From positions 1 through 59,003 of the forward strand of contig NZ_JAATOW010000026.1 in the NCBI RefSeq assembly GCF_011806405.1: a stretch of 59,003 nucleotides of DNA, written 5' to 3'. Below are positions 56,687 through 59,003 of this stretch, piece by piece; positions within the stretch are counted from its first letter, which is position 1, and each line of letters opens with the position of its first letter. Under the pieces are notes generated by a model that searched no databases, was not told the origin of the DNA, and saw nothing but the letters and a program-made list of their open reading frames with translations. The DNA comes from Pseudooceanicola sp. HF7 (lineage in GTDB: Bacteria > Pseudomonadota > Alphaproteobacteria > Rhodobacterales > Rhodobacteraceae). A program made the position numbers and the translations under genes.

Positions 56687-59003
56687 CCATCTGGGTGCCG
56701 GCGATCTGAAGCTTCCAGTCCTGCGCCGCGGTGCCGTCCAGGTTCATCCGGCTGACGATGAAGGACAAGCGGTCCTTGTCGGTGCCCTTCGCCGTGCAGA
56801 AACGATCCTGCAGGTAGAAGGGCGGCGTGGCCTGGTAGAACAGCTGGAAGCGGATCTGCGCCGGGGTGCCCTTCAGCTCTGCCAGCGGGATCGCATAGGT
56901 CAGGCTGTCTGCCCCCGAGGCCGTGGCGCCCTCGGCGATCTGGTAATCCGGGTCATCCCCGGTGGCGGTGAAGCCCGCGTCCTGGGCCATGTCCGCCCCC
57001 GCGCCAAGCGCCTGGGCGATCTCTATCCGCTGGCTTTCCGGCAGGTAGCCCTGGGGCGGCAGGCGATTGTCCTTCACCTCTGCGCAGATCGACAGGAAGG
57101 AGGTGGTCAGCTGCCCCGCCGGGTCCGCGTCATGCCCGCAGACCGGGTTTTCCGCCGGCGGGGTCGAGACGAGCTCCTGGTAGATCTGGGCGGAATCCTG
57201 GCTGGTGATGGTCTGGTAATGGGGCTGGTGGATGCGCTTCAGCGGGTCGATGCGGGCAGAGCAATCAGGGGTCCACCATTCCTCTCCCGGCAGGGGGGTG
57301 CCATCGGCGCCAAGGATTCGCCCCAGGCTGTCCGTCGCGCCCGAGGCCCAGAGGGTATCGCCGATGGGATCCAGCACCTCGACGTTCAGGAACATGCGGC
57401 GGAAGCCGACGCCGGAGGGCAGCTTGTGCCCGGCCAGGTTCTGTACGGTGACCTTCGCGCTCAGCGTGCTGTCATCGCGGGTGACATCGGACACTGTGAT
57501 CTTGGCCGTGGCGTCCTGGGCCTGGTTCAGCATGGCCTGCTCGGTGGCAACCAGCGGGTCCACCCCCTTTGAGACCATCATTGGATCCTGGGTGCGGATG
57601 CCCAGCACATCGGGGAACTGCTGGGCCATCTTCACCAGGAAGACATTGAGCCCCACCAGCACGTGCCTAGAGAAGCCTTCGCGTTCGGGCAGGTCGATTT
57701 CATCGGCGCTGCGGGCGAAATCGGCCTGCGGGAAGTTGCTGCGTTCCTGGATCGAGGCTATCTTGGAGACGGTCGGCGTGCCATCGGCATTGGTTCCGGG
57801 CATGTGGCAGCCCTGGCAGGAGGTCCATTGCTTGCCCTGTCCTAAGGGCAGCGTGGCACCATCCGCCGTCACCCCGGTGCGGAAGTCCGAGAACGCCCAT
57901 TCGGGATAGGTCAGCTGTTCGTAGATCCGCGCCAGGGTCTTGCCCTCTTGCAGAACCGGCAGGTGGACGGTGTGGCAGGCGCCGCACATCTCAGAGGTGG
58001 AGATGGTGGAATTATGCTGCGGGACCAGGCCCAGCCCGGCCTCCATCGGGGTGGTCTTCACGTCCTTGAAGGGGCCGAAGACCGCATCGGGCGCGCCCAC
58101 CGGGTAGGAGCCGGTGAAGGTGCGGCCAAAGCCGGTGTTGTCCGGGTTGAGGAAATTCTGCCGTTCGGCCACGCAGGCATTGGCGGGATCGTCGGGGCTG
58201 GCCTCGATCGTCAGGTCCATGCGGTGGCAGGCCATGCAGGAGATCCCGTCGCGGGCCAGCGCGCCGAAGCCCGCGCCCGACGGATCCGAGAGCGGCGTGG
58301 CATCGACCTGGGCGCGGGTGAACTTGCCGCAGGCCTCGCCCGCAAGCTGGTTGTCGATCCCCGCCTGGCGCTGGCCCATGATGCCGTGACAGCCAAGGCA
58401 GGTGTCCTCGACCACGTCGGGGATATCGGAATGGAAGCTCTGGGTTTCAGAGGCAAGCTGCGCAAAGAAGATCGGATCGCGCCCGGCCAGCCCCATGGGA
58501 GAGGTCCGCCAGGTGCCATAGGGGCTGTCGTTCCACAGCAGCCCGGCGTGCTCGCCCATGGCGGGGCGGGTCATGTCGAACTGCAGCCCGGTGCTGCCCG
58601 CGTCATGGCAGCCCACGCATTGATCAGAGGTCAGGAACATGCCGTGATCGTCCGGCGCGCCAGCGGGCATGAAGGCGTTGTCATAGGTCTGGGAGGGCAT
58701 CTGGATCGCGGCATCGCCCCACTCCGGCACCGTCTGGCCCTGCAGCCAGGCCTGGGTGGCCGATTGCAGCGCGGCGAAATGCGGCTGGCCCAGGCGGGCG
58801 GTATCGTCGCCGGGCATCACCACCAGCTGGTGATGGGGCACCGGCGGGGTTTCCCCCGCGAAGGTCTGGCTGACGAAGGACAGCGGCGTGCCCGGCTCCC
58901 CGGTCATGTTGGCCGCATCGGCAAAGGTCATGTTGGCGCGGGCCGAGGCATGGCAGTTCAGGCAATATTGCCCGAAGCCCTGGGAGGGCAGCCGGGTGGT
59001 CTG
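56661..59003 (-). CDS. Multihaem cytochrome c, 5' end outside the window
   Basis: 781 codons to the window edge with no stop; the signal peptide is missing. Six CXXCH haem-binding motifs are visible, in order CLNCH, CVGCH, CLGCH, CMACH, CGACH and CQGCH, in the first ~430 residues. The C-terminal ~350 residues are beta-rich (TLSAKVTVQNLAGHKLPSGV, RFQLFYQATPPFYLQDRF) without haem sites. This layout recalls large periplasmic decahaem/octahaem-type cytochromes and the NapC/NrfB-partner group; the family could not be fixed. It carries electrons in the periplasm, perhaps to an external acceptor or a reductase encoded to the right. Confidence 0.85.
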   Translation of the reverse strand, partial: QTTRLPSQGFGQYCLNCHASARANMTFADAANMTGEPGTPLSFVSQTFAGETPPVPHHQLVVMPGDDTARLGQPHFAALQSATQAWLQGQTVPEWGDAAIQMPSQTYDNAFMPAGAPDDHGMFLTSDQCVGCHDAGSTGLQFDMTRPAMGEHAGLLWNDSPYGTWRTSPMGLAGRDPIFFAQLASETQSFHSDIPDVVEDTCLGCHGIMGQRQAGIDNQLAGEACGKFTRAQVDATPLSDPSGAGFGALARDGISCMACHRMDLTIEASPDDPANACVAERQNFLNPDNTGFGRTFTGSYPVGAPDAVFGPFKDVKTTPMEAGLGLVPQHNSTISTSEMCGACHTVHLPVLQEGKTLARIYEQLTYPEWAFSDFRTGVTADGATLPLGQGKQWTSCQGCHMPGTNADGTPTVSKIASIQERSNFPQADFARSADEIDLPEREGFSRHVLVGLNVFLVKMAQQFPDVLGIRTQDPMMVSKGVDPLVATEQAMLNQAQDATAKITVSDVTRDDSTLSAKVTVQNLAGHKLPSGVGFRRMFLNVEVLDPIGDTLWASGATDSLGRILGADGTPLPGEEWWTPDCSARIDPLKRIHQPHYQTITSQDSAQIYQELVSTPPAENPVCGHDADPAGQLTTSFLSICAEVKDNRLPPQGYLPESQRIEIAQALGAGADMAQDAGFTATGDDPDYQIAEGATASGADSLTYAIPLAELKGTPAQIRFQLFYQATPPFYLQDRFCTAKGTDKDRLSFIVSRMNLDGTAAQDWKLQIAGTQMVSVPSAQK

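Noticed and set aside
1-59003. tRNA, rRNA, CRISPR arrays, transposases or phage genes
   Set aside because: None recognised on either strand by eye; the island at 32-52 kb has no visible integrase or flanking direct repeats.

Overview
The window looks like part of a large GC-rich plasmid or chromid of an alphaproteobacterium, most likely a Rhodobacteraceae (Roseobacter-group) species. The main reason is a replication/partition locus at 20.1-24.1 kb: a small initiator with a DnaA domain-I-like C-terminus (the DnaA-like plasmid type known from that family), divergent from parA-parB, with a candidate origin between them and six near-identical 22-bp palindromes spread over 2.8 kb. TRAP, Liv-type, BMP-type and sugar-type transporters, FadR/GntR regulators and a recurrent intergenic repeat (24.0 and 30.2 kb) agree with this. 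No rRNA, tRNA, CRISPR or insertion sequence was seen.

Layout. (i) 1-4.5 kb: 3' part of an amidohydrolase, a three-gene ABC importer (ATPase, two permeases), a cupin, a RarA/MgsA C-terminal-like protein and a nucleoside 2-deoxyribosyltransferase. This looks like a nucleobase or related N-heterocycle uptake and salvage operon. (ii) 4.6-20 kb: a catabolic block with a TRAP transporter, a branched-chain-type ABC transporter (livGFHMK order), a GlcD-like FAD oxidase, an HpcH-type aldolase and a class II aldolase. It contains a duplicated SDR + 124-aa small protein pair and two paralogous GntR regulators; five AT-rich islands in its divergent promoters share a CGG-N11-TACC-like operator pattern. 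(iii) 20.1-24.3 kb: replication and partition. (iv) 24.3-30.2 kb: BMP-family nucleoside-type ABC importer with an amidase. (v) 30.3-32 kb: HipBA toxin-antitoxin with two operator palindromes. (vi) 32.2-51.8 kb: a block visibly lower in GC than its flanks: aldehyde dehydrogenase, M20 amidohydrolase, AraC regulator, sugar-type ABC transporter with two GMC oxidoreductases, LLM flavin monooxygenase, remnant of a flavin reductase, EthD-like protein, extra lumazine synthase, second AraC regulator, ornithine-cyclodeaminase-like enzyme, RidA, DAO-type FAD oxidase and a second aldehyde dehydrogenase. It reads as an acquired pathway for a nitrogen-containing alcohol, amine or amide. (vii) 52-59 kb: bioMNY biotin importer, class I aminotransferase, EamA exporter with a six-codon leader, and a multihaem cytochrome c running off the right edge.

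The most interesting items are the palindrome array placed inside and around parA/parB, the TGTCCCC iterons beside the initiator, the duplicated SDR/small-protein/GntR module with a shared operator, and the flavin-centred island in which a flavin reductase has decayed while a lumazine synthase is kept. All functions are read from motifs and gene order; no database search was possible.
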